64,000 nt of DNA from Deltaproteobacteria bacterium (GCA_016935365.1 JAFGRB010000058.1:35850-99849), one strand, 5' to 3'. Counted from the first letter of the stretch, positions 19,423 through 28,579 are shown. The notes: generated by a model from the sequence alone, not told the origin. Program-made: numbers and translations.

Positions 19423-19898
19423 CGAGCAGCCGGGTGCTGATCTTCGGATGCGGCAACGTGCTCATGGGCGACGACGGCTTCGGCCCGGCCGTGGTGAAGA
19501 AGCTCAGGCAGAAGTACCGGCTGCCGCCGGACGCGCACGTGGAGGACGTCGGGACGAGCATCCGGGACCTGCTGTTCAACATCGCCTTGCTCCCGCAGCG
19601 GCCCGAGAGGATCATCGTGATGGATGCGGTCGATAAGCCGGGACGCAGCCCGGGAGAGGTCTTCGAGATCGACCTGGACGCGATACCGGAGAGCAAGGCG
19701 GTCGACTACTCCATCCACCAGTGCCCGACCTCGAACCTGCTCAAGGAGATCCGGGACCTCTGCGGCGTGGAGGTCACGGTCGTGGCGGCGCAAGTCGCAA
19801 AGGAGAACGAGCAGGTCGGGCCGGGCCTGTCGGAGCCCGTGCGGGGCGCGGTTCGGGAGGCGGCCGAGCGGATAGCGAAAATGGTAAAAGCCCGTTGA
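19419..19898 (+). CDS. Hydrogenase maturation protease (HycI/FrhD family)
   Basis: VLIFGCGNVLMGDDGFGPAVVKKL; ATG overlaps the stop of the read-through large subunit (ATGA). Confidence 0.92.
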   Translation: MTSSRVLIFGCGNVLMGDDGFGPAVVKKLRQKYRLPPDAHVEDVGTSIRDLLFNIALLPQRPERIIVMDAVDKPGRSPGEVFEIDLDAIPESKAVDYSIHQCPTSNLLKEIRDLCGVEVTVVAAQVAKENEQVGPGLSEPVRGAVREAAERIAKMVKAR

Positions 19899-19973
19899 GC
19901 CGTGACGAGGTGGCGGATCGGGCGTTGCATTTGGGCGTCGTGAGCATATCATGAGCGTATGCTGGAAGGACAG

Positions 19974-21653
19974 ATGCGCTCGATCCGGCTCGCATGTCTG
20001 ATCTGCTTGGCGGGCCTGCCTGCCGCGGCCGAGGTCTACGAGGTAGGGCCGGATCAGACCCTGCAGGCGGTCGGCCAGGTGCCCTGGGAGTCGCTGCAGG
20101 CGGGCGACGAGGTGCGCATCCACTGGCGCGAGCAGGCCTACTTCGAGAAGTTCGTCATCGGGAGGCGCGGCGAGCAGGCTGCGCCCATCGTGGTTCGGGG
20201 CGTGCCGGGCCCTCGAGGCCAGCTGCCGGTCCTCGACGGCCGGGACGCGACGACCCGATCGGGGCTGAACTACTGGAACGAGGATCGGGGCCTGGTCAAG
20301 ATCGGCGGCTCCAACCAGCCGCCGGACACGACGCCTGCCTGGATCGTGATCGAAAACCTGTGCATCCGCTCGGCGAGGCCGCCGCATACCTTCACCGGTC
20401 GCGACGGCCTGACCGCCTACCGGGAGAACGCGGCCGCGGTCTACATCGAGAAGGGCGAGCACATCGTGCTGCGCGGGCTCGAGATCGCCGACTCGGGCAA
20501 CGGGCTCTTCTGCGCTGCGGCCACGAGAGACCTGCTCGTCGAGGGCTGCTGGATCCACGACAACGGGATGGAGGACGACATCTACGTGCACAACAACTAC
20601 ACCGAGGCCCTGGGCATCGTGTTCCAGTACAACCACTTCGGACCGCTCCGGGAGGCCTGCCGGGGCAGCAACCTCAAGGATCGCTCGGCGGGCCTGATCG
20701 TGCGCTACAACTGGATCGAGGGCGGCAACCGGCAGCTCGATCTCGTGGACGCGGAGGACAGCGCCGAGCTGGTCGCGCATCCGAGCTACCGCCAGACCTT
20801 CGTCTACGGCAACGTCCTGATCGAGCCGGACGGGGCCGGCAACTCCCAGATCCTGCACTACGGCGGGGACTCGGGCACGACCTCGGACTACCGCAAGGGG
20901 ACTTTGTTCTTCCATTACAACACGGTCGTCTCCACCCGCAGCGGCAATACCACCCTGATGAGGCTATCGACGAACGACGAGCTGGCGGAGTGCCGTAACA
21001 ACGTGATCTACACGACCGAGCCGGGGCAGAGGCTGGCCATGCTGGACGCGACGGGCCAGCTCAGTTTGCGGCACAACTGGTTGAGAGCCGGCTGGCGCGA
21101 CTCCCACTCGGGTCTCGTGGGCAGCATCGACGACGACGGCTCCAACCTGACGGGCGAGGCGCCGGGCTTCGAGGATCTCGCATCGCAGGACTTCCACCTG
21201 GCGGAGGGATCGGCGTGTATCGACCGCGGCGGCGCGCTGCACCCCGACGTCGTGCCGGACCACCTGCCCGGTCGGCAGTACGTGCGCCACCAGAGGAGCG
21301 AGAACCGGCCGGATGACGGGCAGGCGGACATCGGCGGCTTCGAGCTCTGCCCGCCGGGCGGCTGCGAGGCGCCGGATGGGGGGCCGATCGACGCGGACGG
21401 CGGGGAGGCCGACGCGGATGGCGATGGCGGCGGTGACGGCGGTGAAGGCGGTGACTGGGGCGGGGACGAGAGCCTGGATGCGGGTGACGGCTCGGGCCCG
21501 GCAGCGGACCGCGGCGATCCGGCCGGCGGCGAGCGCGGAGACGCGGTCAGCGGTGGCTGCGGATGCGCGTCTTCCGGCCCGGCCCCGTCGTGGTGGCTGC
21601 CCATCCTTCTCGGCCTGCTCGCAATTGCTGCCGGGAGATCCCGGCGCGCGTGA
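19974..21653 (+). CDS. Secreted right-handed parallel beta-helix protein with MYXO-CTERM-like C-terminus
   Basis: Signal peptide MRSIRLACLICLAGLPAAA; beta-helix repeats (IVIENLCIRSA, IVLRGLEIADSGNGLF, LLVEGCWIHDNG); Asp/Gly-rich linker; GGCGCASSGPAPSWWLPILLGLLAIAAGRSRRA tail. Confidence 0.8.
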   Translation: MRSIRLACLICLAGLPAAAEVYEVGPDQTLQAVGQVPWESLQAGDEVRIHWREQAYFEKFVIGRRGEQAAPIVVRGVPGPRGQLPVLDGRDATTRSGLNYWNEDRGLVKIGGSNQPPDTTPAWIVIENLCIRSARPPHTFTGRDGLTAYRENAAAVYIEKGEHIVLRGLEIADSGNGLFCAAATRDLLVEGCWIHDNGMEDDIYVHNNYTEALGIVFQYNHFGPLREACRGSNLKDRSAGLIVRYNWIEGGNRQLDLVDAEDSAELVAHPSYRQTFVYGNVLIEPDGAGNSQILHYGGDSGTTSDYRKGTLFFHYNTVVSTRSGNTTLMRLSTNDELAECRNNVIYTTEPGQRLAMLDATGQLSLRHNWLRAGWRDSHSGLVGSIDDDGSNLTGEAPGFEDLASQDFHLAEGSACIDRGGALHPDVVPDHLPGRQYVRHQRSENRPDDGQADIGGFELCPPGGCEAPDGGPIDADGGEADADGDGGGDGGEGGDWGGDESLDAGDGSGPAADRGDPAGGERGDAVSGGCGCASSGPAPSWWLPILLGLLAIAAGRSRRA

Positions 21654-21663
21654 GGGACTCTTG

Positions 21664-23385
21664 CTAGGCTTTCCCGAAGTGGAAGCCCTGCAGGTACTGG
21701 AATTCGAAGTCCCGGGCGAGAGCGGAGTCGTCCGCATCCTCGATCCGATCCACGATGGTCTGGATCGACTCGGCGTGGCAGTGCTCCACCAGGTGCTGGA
21801 AGATCCGCCTCAGCCGGTTGTCCGAGCGGGTCTTTCTGAGCAGGGCCATGTCCACCTTGACGAACTGCGGATCGAGGCGGCTGAGGGACTCGAGGCCCAG
21901 GTAGCCCGGGCAGAGGTCGTCGAGCCCGATCCGAAAGCCGCGCGCCCTGAGCCGGTCGATGGCCTGTCGGAAGCGGCCGTGATCCACGATCTCGCGGCTC
22001 TTGTTGACCTCCAGGACCAGGCGCCCGAGCAGCGGCTCCATTGCCGGGCTGACCTCGAGGAGCTGAGGGTCGTAGATCTCCAGGGGGTGGAGGTTGACGA
22101 AGAGCAGGCAGTCCTCGGGCAGCTCACCGTAGGACTCGACCGCCATCTGCCGCAGGATGCGGCCCAGCTCGTGGATGCGGCCGGTCCGCTCGGCCGTGTC
22201 GATCAGGTCCAGGGGGCTGGCGAAGAGCTCGGCCACGGGCCTGCAGAACGCCTCGTAGCCGATGATCCGATCCGGGTGCGCCACGATGGGCTGGTAGGCG
22301 AAGCGGAACGACCGCGACAGCATGATCTGCTCAAGAGAGAGCACGCGCTGGGCATCGAAGCTGTCCAGCCAGCTCTGCTGCTGCGCCGAGTCGCCGATCT
22401 CGGAGCAGTAGGCGACGACCCGGTTACGACCGCTTCGCTTGGCGGCGTACAGGGCGGCGTCGGCCGCCCGGATCAGCTCGTCACGGCTCTGGCCGTCGGC
22501 CGGAAAGGCGGCCGTGCCGATCGACAGGGTGACCAGCGGGATCCGATCGCCCCAGGGATGCATCTGGACGGCGATGCGCAGGCGCTCGGCGGTCACGGTA
22601 GCGCCGCTGCGGGAAGTCTCGGGCAGGATCAGGACGAACTCGTCTCCGCCGTACCGGGCTGCAAAGTCGTGATCCCGGAGATGGAAGCCGCTTCCGTTCG
22701 CGCTGCCCTGCAGGATGGAGGCGACCGTCCTGAGGACCGTGTCTCCGACCATGTGCCCGAGGCTGTCGTTGACCTGCTTGAAGCGGTCCAGGTCGATGAA
22801 GACCAGGCCGATGCTGTGCTGGCCTCTCTGGCTGCGGCTGACCTCCCGCGCCAGGCGATCCTGGAAAAAGGCGTGGTTGTAGAGGCCGGTGAGGGGATCC
22901 CGCACGGCCATGTCCTGAAGCATCTCCACGGTCTTGCCGGCGCGGACCAGCTCCTCCTCGAGCACGCGGTTGCGCCGAAGCTGCTGCAGGTGGTTCACCA
23001 CCCGCCGCAGCCGCAAGCGGAGATCGTCCGGGTTGATCGGCTTGAGGATGTAGTCGACCACGTGGAGCTGCATGGCCTCGATGGCGGACTCGAGGCTGGG
23101 GTGGCCGGTGATCAGTACCACGGCCGCATCCGCGGGGCTGTCGTGGAAGAGCTCGGCCAAGGTCAGGCCGGTGCCGTCGGGCAGCAGCCTGTCCACCAGG
23201 ACGACATCGTACTGCGACTTGTCGAAGAGGCTCGTGGCCTCGGCGAGCGTGAGGGCGGAGTCGGTCTCGAAGCCGTCGAGCTCCAGGACCTTCCGCAGCA
23301 GCCGTGCGAGGATCGGCTCGTCCTCGACGATCAGCAGCCTGAGGCCCTTGCCAAAATCCGAATGGGTTTTTTTCTTCTCCGGCAT
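21664..23385 (-). CDS. Response-regulator receiver + GGDEF + EAL cyclic-di-GMP protein
   Basis: LLIVEDEPILARLL...VVLVDRLLPDGTG receiver; RYGGDEFVLILP; FAYQPIVAHPDRIIGYEAF and GLDDLCPGYLGLESL EAL-like. Confidence 0.9.
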   Translation of the reverse strand: MPEKKKTHSDFGKGLRLLIVEDEPILARLLRKVLELDGFETDSALTLAEATSLFDKSQYDVVLVDRLLPDGTGLTLAELFHDSPADAAVVLITGHPSLESAIEAMQLHVVDYILKPINPDDLRLRLRRVVNHLQQLRRNRVLEEELVRAGKTVEMLQDMAVRDPLTGLYNHAFFQDRLAREVSRSQRGQHSIGLVFIDLDRFKQVNDSLGHMVGDTVLRTVASILQGSANGSGFHLRDHDFAARYGGDEFVLILPETSRSGATVTAERLRIAVQMHPWGDRIPLVTLSIGTAAFPADGQSRDELIRAADAALYAAKRSGRNRVVAYCSEIGDSAQQQSWLDSFDAQRVLSLEQIMLSRSFRFAYQPIVAHPDRIIGYEAFCRPVAELFASPLDLIDTAERTGRIHELGRILRQMAVESYGELPEDCLLFVNLHPLEIYDPQLLEVSPAMEPLLGRLVLEVNKSREIVDHGRFRQAIDRLRARGFRIGLDDLCPGYLGLESLSRLDPQFVKVDMALLRKTRSDNRLRRIFQHLVEHCHAESIQTIVDRIEDADDSALARDFEFQYLQGFHFGKA

Positions 23386-23431
23386 TTTCGACTCTGCTCG
23401 GACTTGTCAGTATCCTATTTCTGTATGGGGA

Positions 23432-24577
23432 TTACAAGACCAGTTTTCCCATTCGATCCCGGCAGACCGCCAGGAGCGCCTCTGAGCTGTCCGCCCGGCG
23501 CGAGAACACCTCGTTCCAGCGACGCGTGTATGCGGCGTGGAGCGACTCGATCCGCTCGCGGGCCACGCCCTGCCACTGCTGCGACTTGCATTCCACGAGC
23601 GACTCGAGCGTCTCATAGTCCGCCTCGGGCCAGCGCTCGGCGAGCGCCTCTCGGAGCGTCCAGCCCTGGCGGGCCTGATCGGCCACTTTCTCCCAGTAGG
23701 AGCACAGATCGGCCCGGTAGGTAGGGATGTCGAAGGCCCTCGATCCCGCATCGTAGACGACGCAGCGCTCGAGGGGATAGGCGGGATCGTCGTACTGCGA
23801 GAGCTCGAACTCGGGCGCCAAGAGCGCGCCCCGGCGGATCAGATCCGTTCCCGGGACGCTGATCCGCAAGCCCGAGCGGCTGTCGACCAGCTTGAACTTG
23901 CCCTCCAGGTAGACTGCGATACTGCCCTCGAAGCCCGGGAAGGCCTCCCGGAAGGCCCGATCGCTCTCGGCCAGCTGCTTTTCGACCTTGTGACAGCCGA
24001 TCGTCACGAAGACGAGCTTGCGGATGCTCGAGCCGATCGACTGCAGGTGCTCGAGCAACACGCGCAGCCCGTTGCCCACCGTCACGCCGGTCGCCACGAC
24101 ATCGCCTGTCATCAGCACCGCCTCGGGAGGGATCATGAGCTTGCGGTACATGTCCTCCCGAACACCCCAGCGGCCATCCTGGCGGAAGCGCTGCGAGCTC
24201 ATGAACGCCGAGGACTGGCAGTTGAAGCCATAGGCGTCCCGCAGGGCTCCGCGAAGATCGAAGTTGAGCCCGCCGCGCAGGAAGTTGAGCACACAGACCC
24301 GGTGCTCTGCCGTCTTCTCGATGATCTGGCGAAAGGGGGCGATCCGCAGCGCCCGGGTCACGGCCGAGCGCAGTAGATCCGAGAACTCGCATCCGAGGAT
24401 CTCGGGCAAGTTGCAGATCGAGCGGCTCTCGGGCGTGGTGGCGATGTAGCGCTCGATCCCGGACTCGTATGCGCCGTGGATGGAGTAGATGCGGGAATCT
24501 GCTCCGGATGCTCGCTCGACCAGGTATTGCATTGACGATCCGTGCTCCACTGGCAGGCCTTCGATCGAGAGGCACAA
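23432..24577 (-). CDS. Uncharacterised protein with phosphoribosyltransferase-type (PRPP-binding-like) motif
   Basis: VLMTGDVVATGVTVGNGLRVLLEHL resembles the PRTase signature; no other recognised domain. Confidence 0.55.
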   Translation of the reverse strand: MCLSIEGLPVEHGSSMQYLVERASGADSRIYSIHGAYESGIERYIATTPESRSICNLPEILGCEFSDLLRSAVTRALRIAPFRQIIEKTAEHRVCVLNFLRGGLNFDLRGALRDAYGFNCQSSAFMSSQRFRQDGRWGVREDMYRKLMIPPEAVLMTGDVVATGVTVGNGLRVLLEHLQSIGSSIRKLVFVTIGCHKVEKQLAESDRAFREAFPGFEGSIAVYLEGKFKLVDSRSGLRISVPGTDLIRRGALLAPEFELSQYDDPAYPLERCVVYDAGSRAFDIPTYRADLCSYWEKVADQARQGWTLREALAERWPEADYETLESLVECKSQQWQGVARERIESLHAAYTRRWNEVFSRRADSSEALLAVCRDRMGKLVL

Positions 24578-24587
24578 GGCCGGGCGG

Positions 24588-25178
24588 TCAGTCGTCCATG
24601 GACTCGAGCAGGGCGTCCAGCTCCTCGAGGAGCTTGTCGGCCTTGTCCTCCACGCCCGAGCTCTCGGCCGGCGCCTTGCTCGTGGCCGGCTCGGGGTTCG
24701 GCGCCGGCTCGGGGTTCGGAGCGGGCTCGGGGTTCGATGCGGGCTCGGGGCTCGTCGCGGGCTTCGGCTCCTGGCTCGGCGCAGGCTCCCGGCTCGGTGC
24801 GGGCTGGGCGCCGACCTCCTTGGAGAGCTTCACCACCCACTCGATGAGCTCGTTCCGCTTGCGGCGTGAAGGCTCATCGAAGGCCACAGCCATGCCGGCC
24901 GGCTGCCCCTTCGTCTTGGCCTGCTCCTGGTTGACGCTCCTGACCACCTCGCCGACGATGAGGAAGCGATCGCCGTCCGGCAGCGCGAAGCTCAGCTTGA
25001 CCTGCTTCCAGAGCGGGGCGGGCTCCTTGGTCCGCAAGAAGAAGCCGCTGTTTCCGATGTCCTTGCTCGCCAGCAGCATGCGGCGGGCCGCACCCGCCAC
25101 CTCCACCTCGACCTCGAGGATGGCAGCCTTTGCGCTCGGACGGCTTCTCGGTAACTCGGCCATGTGCTTCGCCGCCAT
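24588..25178 (-). CDS. PilZ-domain-like protein with Pro/Glu-rich repeat C-terminus
   Basis: LLASKDIGNSGFFLRTKEPAPLWKQVKLSFALPDGDRFLIVGEVV, GMAVAF PilZ-like; repeated PEPAPN tail. Confidence 0.65.
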   Translation of the reverse strand: MAAKHMAELPRSRPSAKAAILEVEVEVAGAARRMLLASKDIGNSGFFLRTKEPAPLWKQVKLSFALPDGDRFLIVGEVVRSVNQEQAKTKGQPAGMAVAFDEPSRRKRNELIEWVVKLSKEVGAQPAPSREPAPSQEPKPATSPEPASNPEPAPNPEPAPNPEPATSKAPAESSGVEDKADKLLEELDALLESMDD

Positions 25179-25231
25179 TGTGGCTCGACAAAAAAGTATA
25201 CCCCAGCGGCCGGGGATGTTCAAACGCGTTG

Positions 25232-26968
25232 TCAGCTCTGGCCTTTGTTCTCCTCGGTGGCAGACGAGCTCCTCTTCTTGCGCTTGCGGCGCTTCGAGGT
25301 CTTGGGCTGGCTGGTCTTGGGTTCTTCCTGCTCTCCGCCCGCCGGTTGTGGCGTCGTCTTCTTGCGCCTCTTCCGGCGTCGCTTTCGGGCGGCCGGTTCC
25401 ACATCGGTGGCCTGGGCGGGCTGGCTGCTCTCCGCGGGTGGCTTCGCGGCTTGCTCTGACACCGGCTTCGCAGGTCGCTCCGCGTCGCTCGAGGGGGAGC
25501 TGCTCCGGGGGACGAGCTCGATCCGGCTCTCGGTCGGGCCAAGCTCGGGCACCGAGAGGACCTCGATGCGGATGCCGGACTCTCGCTCCGTCGCCAGGAG
25601 GTCGGCCCGGTGCTGGTTCTGGAAGGAGTTGCTCGTCTCGCAGCTGACCGAGAGCCGCACGCTGTCCACCTTCCCTGAAGCCGTCCCTTCCCGGATCTGT
25701 CTCAGGAGGTGGAGCGCCATGGCTTCCGGGGCTCGGATCACGCCATCTCCTCCGCAGGTGGGACACGGGCGGTGACCGCTGATCAGCAAGCTCTTGCCGA
25801 GACGCTGGCGCGTCAGCGTGCAGAGGCCAAAAGTGGATATCTTGCCCACCTTGTTCCTGGCCTTGTCCACCTTCATGGCATCGCGAAGGATGCGCTCCAC
25901 CTCCCGCCTGTGGGTAGAGGAGGACATGTCGATGAAGTCGATGACCACGATCCCGCCGAGGTCGCGAAGCCGAAGCTGGCGGGCGATCTCGATCGCGGCT
26001 TCCTGGTTGGTCTTGTAGGCGGTCGATCCCTGGCTCGACTGGCCTCGGATCTTTCCGGAGTTGACGTCGATGGCGACCAGCGCCTCGGTCTGGTCGATGA
26101 CCAGGCTTCCACCCGAGGGGAGTTGGACGCGCCGCTTCTGGAGCTCTTCGATCTGCTGCTCGATGCCGAAATGGGAGAAGATGGGCTCCCTGTGCGTGTA
26201 GGCCTTCAGCTGGCGCCTCTTCCTCGGCATGTAGAGCCGGAAGAACTGCTCCGCCTTCTGCAGGGCCACGGCATCGTCGATGCGGATCCACTCGATCTCG
26301 TCGCTGTAGTAATCGCGCAGGATCCTCGGAACCAGATCGGCGTCGGCGTGCAGCAGGCAGGGCTTGCTGCTCGAACGCGAGCGCTGATCGATATCCTTCC
26401 ACAGGCGGATGAGGTAGTTGAGGTCCTGCGAGAGATCGCGCTTGTTCATTCCCAGCCCGGCGGTGCGGACGATCACACCCATGCCCTTGGGCGGGTGGAT
26501 CTTGTCTGCGATCTCGCGGTAGGTCTGGCGCTGCTCGGGATCCTCGATGCGCCTCGAGACGCCGCGCGTCTCTGCGGAGTAGGGCATCAGGACCATGTAG
26601 CGTCCGGCGAGAGAGACGTGGGTGCTGAGCCTGGCGCCCTTCGTCCCCGACGGCTCCTTGTCGATCTGGACGATGAGCTTCTGACCCCGCGTCACGGCAT
26701 GCTCGATCCTCGGGCGGTCGGTCCGCTTCTTCCAGAACCGCGGCAGGATCTCGCCCATGGGAAGAAAGCCGTGCCGGCTCTCGCCGTAGTCGACGAAGCA
26801 GGCGTCCAGACCCGGCTGGACGTTGATGACCTCTCCGAGATAGATGTTGCCGCGCGTCCTGAAGTCCTGGTGGAACTCCTCGAAGTAGGCTTCGAGGCGA
26901 CCGGAGGAAACGATGGCGACCCGGGTGTTCTCGGGAACGCAGGCATTGACGATCATTTCCTGTTTCAT
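25232..26968 (-). CDS. rng: Rne/Rng family ribonuclease G
   Basis: RGNIYLGEVINVQPGLDACFVDYGESRHGFLP S1-like; VRTAGLGMNKRDL; LVAIDVNSGKIRG; GGIVVIDFIDMSSSTHR; CPTCGGDGVI. Confidence 0.9.
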   Translation of the reverse strand: MKQEMIVNACVPENTRVAIVSSGRLEAYFEEFHQDFRTRGNIYLGEVINVQPGLDACFVDYGESRHGFLPMGEILPRFWKKRTDRPRIEHAVTRGQKLIVQIDKEPSGTKGARLSTHVSLAGRYMVLMPYSAETRGVSRRIEDPEQRQTYREIADKIHPPKGMGVIVRTAGLGMNKRDLSQDLNYLIRLWKDIDQRSRSSSKPCLLHADADLVPRILRDYYSDEIEWIRIDDAVALQKAEQFFRLYMPRKRRQLKAYTHREPIFSHFGIEQQIEELQKRRVQLPSGGSLVIDQTEALVAIDVNSGKIRGQSSQGSTAYKTNQEAAIEIARQLRLRDLGGIVVIDFIDMSSSTHRREVERILRDAMKVDKARNKVGKISTFGLCTLTRQRLGKSLLISGHRPCPTCGGDGVIRAPEAMALHLLRQIREGTASGKVDSVRLSVSCETSNSFQNQHRADLLATERESGIRIEVLSVPELGPTESRIELVPRSSSPSSDAERPAKPVSEQAAKPPAESSQPAQATDVEPAARKRRRKRRKKTTPQPAGGEQEEPKTSQPKTSKRRKRKKRSSSATEENKGQS

Positions 26969-27074
26969 CTGAGACTCGATACACCGCGCCCTTGCGAATT
27001 GCAACAAGGAAACGCGTGCCTCGATCGGCGTGGAGGACCGTTCGAGCAATGTGCTCTTTTTTCGTTTTTTTGTG

Positions 27075-27103
27075 TTGACATCACATCAGGGACAATGTAG
27101 TGT
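27075..27103 (+). promoter_or_regulatory. Candidate sigma70-type promoter upstream of the Lys-rich ORF (TTGACA-N17-TAGTGT)
   Basis: Perfect -35 TTGACA at 27075-27080; weak -10 TAGTGT at 27098-27103; AT-rich local context in a GC-rich genome. Confidence 0.4.
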
Positions 27104-27240
27104 ATGGTCACGTCAGCGCTCATTGGTATCAGGATTTCGGATCTCCCAGGCGTCATAGACGAAGGCCTGGCGGCTGGGAGACCTTGTGATAGCGCGTGTG
27201 GGATCCAAGGCCACGAAGACAGGCAAGAGGAGGAAGGACC

Positions 27241-27384
27241 ATGGTAACGAAGAAGAAGGCGACCAAGAAGAAGCCGGCCAAGAAGAAGACCGCCAAGAAG
27301 AAGCCGGCCAAGAAGAAGACCGCCAAGAAGAAGCCGGCCAAGAAGAAGGCCGCCAAGAAGAAGCCGGCCAAGAAGAAGAAGTAA
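27241..27384 (+). CDS. Small histone-H1-like Lys/Ala/Pro repeat protein (47 aa)
   Basis: MVTKKKATKKKPAKKKTAKKKPAKKKTAKKKPAKKKAAKKKPAKKKK; RBS aggaggaaggacc before ATG. Confidence 0.8.
   Translation: MVTKKKATKKKPAKKKTAKKKPAKKKTAKKKPAKKKAAKKKPAKKKK
27254..27380 (+). repeat. Tandem 15/30-nt repeat (AAGAAGAAGCCGGCC / AAGAAGAAGACCGCC)
   Basis: Direct reading of the coding sequence; alternates KKKPA/KKKTA. Confidence 0.85.
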
Positions 27385-27441
27385 GCTGAGCAGCACCCGA
27401 TCGAGTCTTACGTTTTTTCGTTCTCTAGTGCTATCACCCGA

Positions 27442-27466
27442 AGGGCCCGGCCACCGGCCGGGCCCT
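27442..27466 (+). terminator. Strong GC-rich hairpin, possible bidirectional terminator
   Basis: AGGGCCCGGCC-ACC-GGCCGGGCCCT, 11-bp perfect stem between convergent genes; only a weak T-tract follows. Confidence 0.55.
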
Positions 27467-27493
27467 TTCGGTTAAGCCCCCCCTCGCGTCGAG

Positions 27494-28579
27494 CTATCCG
27501 AGGCGACCCGTGGCCTTGAGGTAGCGATGAAAACGCACATAGGGATGCCTGTCCAGCCCGACCTCCTCCATCCGCTCCAGCACGGATGTCACGGCCCAGT
27601 AAGAGGTCAAGAGCGACAGCAGCAGGCAGACCGGCACCTTGAGCAGGATGGCGGTCTGCGCGTCGAGCTGCTCTGCGTCGGCGAGGAAGAAGCCGAGCCG
27701 CAGGGCGAGATAGGTGGCGAATGGGGCGGCGAGCGCATACCCGATCCGCCAGCGGGCTCGCAGGCTGCGCGCAGGACCGTCGGTGAGGACGATCGGGCTG
27801 AGGTGGTCGACCCGCGTCTTGAAACGAGCCGCCCCCACGACCAAGAGGCTTATCACCATGGCCGTGATGGCCAGGTGCAGCGATATCTGGTGAGCCGGGA
27901 TGGGCCGGCCGGAGAGGTAGTAGGGCATGAAGCGCGAGAAGGCGACCACCAGACCGGCGGCCGCGTTGAAGAGGCAGTAGGGGATGACGTTGTGCGCGAT
28001 CACGTAGCGTCGGCGGCGGAGCTGTAGCGTGCGACCGGACTCCATGGCTCGCACGAAGCGCTTCAGGGAGCGCCGGGCAGACCAGGCCACCGCGGGCGGA
28101 ACGCAGATTGCCGGCAGCAATGCGGTGTAGAAGACGTAGGCCGGTCGGGGGTATCCCGGCAGGCGGCCGATGCAGGACAGGCCGAGCTGCACGGCGCCCA
28201 GGATCGCGGCCAGCGCGAGGCCGAGCAGGACGCATCCGGACCACAGCCCGCCGCGCGAGCCCGCTTCGCCAATCCGTACCGGCTCGAGCGCGCGCCACTC
28301 GTCCGCGGTGGGCTCGAGCCGGCCGATCAGCAACCTGCGGCGCGGGTGGAGGCTGGCCGAGAGATGGCAGATGAAGCCGACGAAGAACGCGCTCCAAGCC
28401 GTCATGAACAGGGTCAGGGGACGGCTCACGAGCCCGTCCGAGCCGAGCCATCGGTAGCCGACGACGGCGCTCGACCAGAGGAAGAAGAGCCAGAAGAGAA
28501 AGCTCCACAGCATCAGCCGACGGACATAGCTGCGGAGGCTGGTCGTCCTGCGACTGGCTTCGGAAGCTTCTCGATTCAT
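27494..28579 (-). CDS. Multi-pass membrane protein of unknown function
   Basis: Several hydrophobic segments (LMLWSFLFWLFFLWSSAVVGY, GCVLLGLALAAILGAVQLGL, ILLKVPVCLLLSLLTSYWAV). Confidence 0.65.
   Translation of the reverse strand: MNREASEASRRTTSLRSYVRRLMLWSFLFWLFFLWSSAVVGYRWLGSDGLVSRPLTLFMTAWSAFFVGFICHLSASLHPRRRLLIGRLEPTADEWRALEPVRIGEAGSRGGLWSGCVLLGLALAAILGAVQLGLSCIGRLPGYPRPAYVFYTALLPAICVPPAVAWSARRSLKRFVRAMESGRTLQLRRRRYVIAHNVIPYCLFNAAAGLVVAFSRFMPYYLSGRPIPAHQISLHLAITAMVISLLVVGAARFKTRVDHLSPIVLTDGPARSLRARWRIGYALAAPFATYLALRLGFFLADAEQLDAQTAILLKVPVCLLLSLLTSYWAVTSVLERMEEVGLDRHPYVRFHRYLKATGRLG

Noticed and set aside
1-19898. HdrB subunit in the hydrogenase cluster
   Set aside because: No CCG-domain (CX31-39CCX35-36CXXC) protein was found; the 14044 product is FrhB/ferredoxin-like instead.
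21313-23724. 803-aa plus-strand ORF
   Set aside because: Antisense to the GGDEF-EAL gene, which has canonical motifs.
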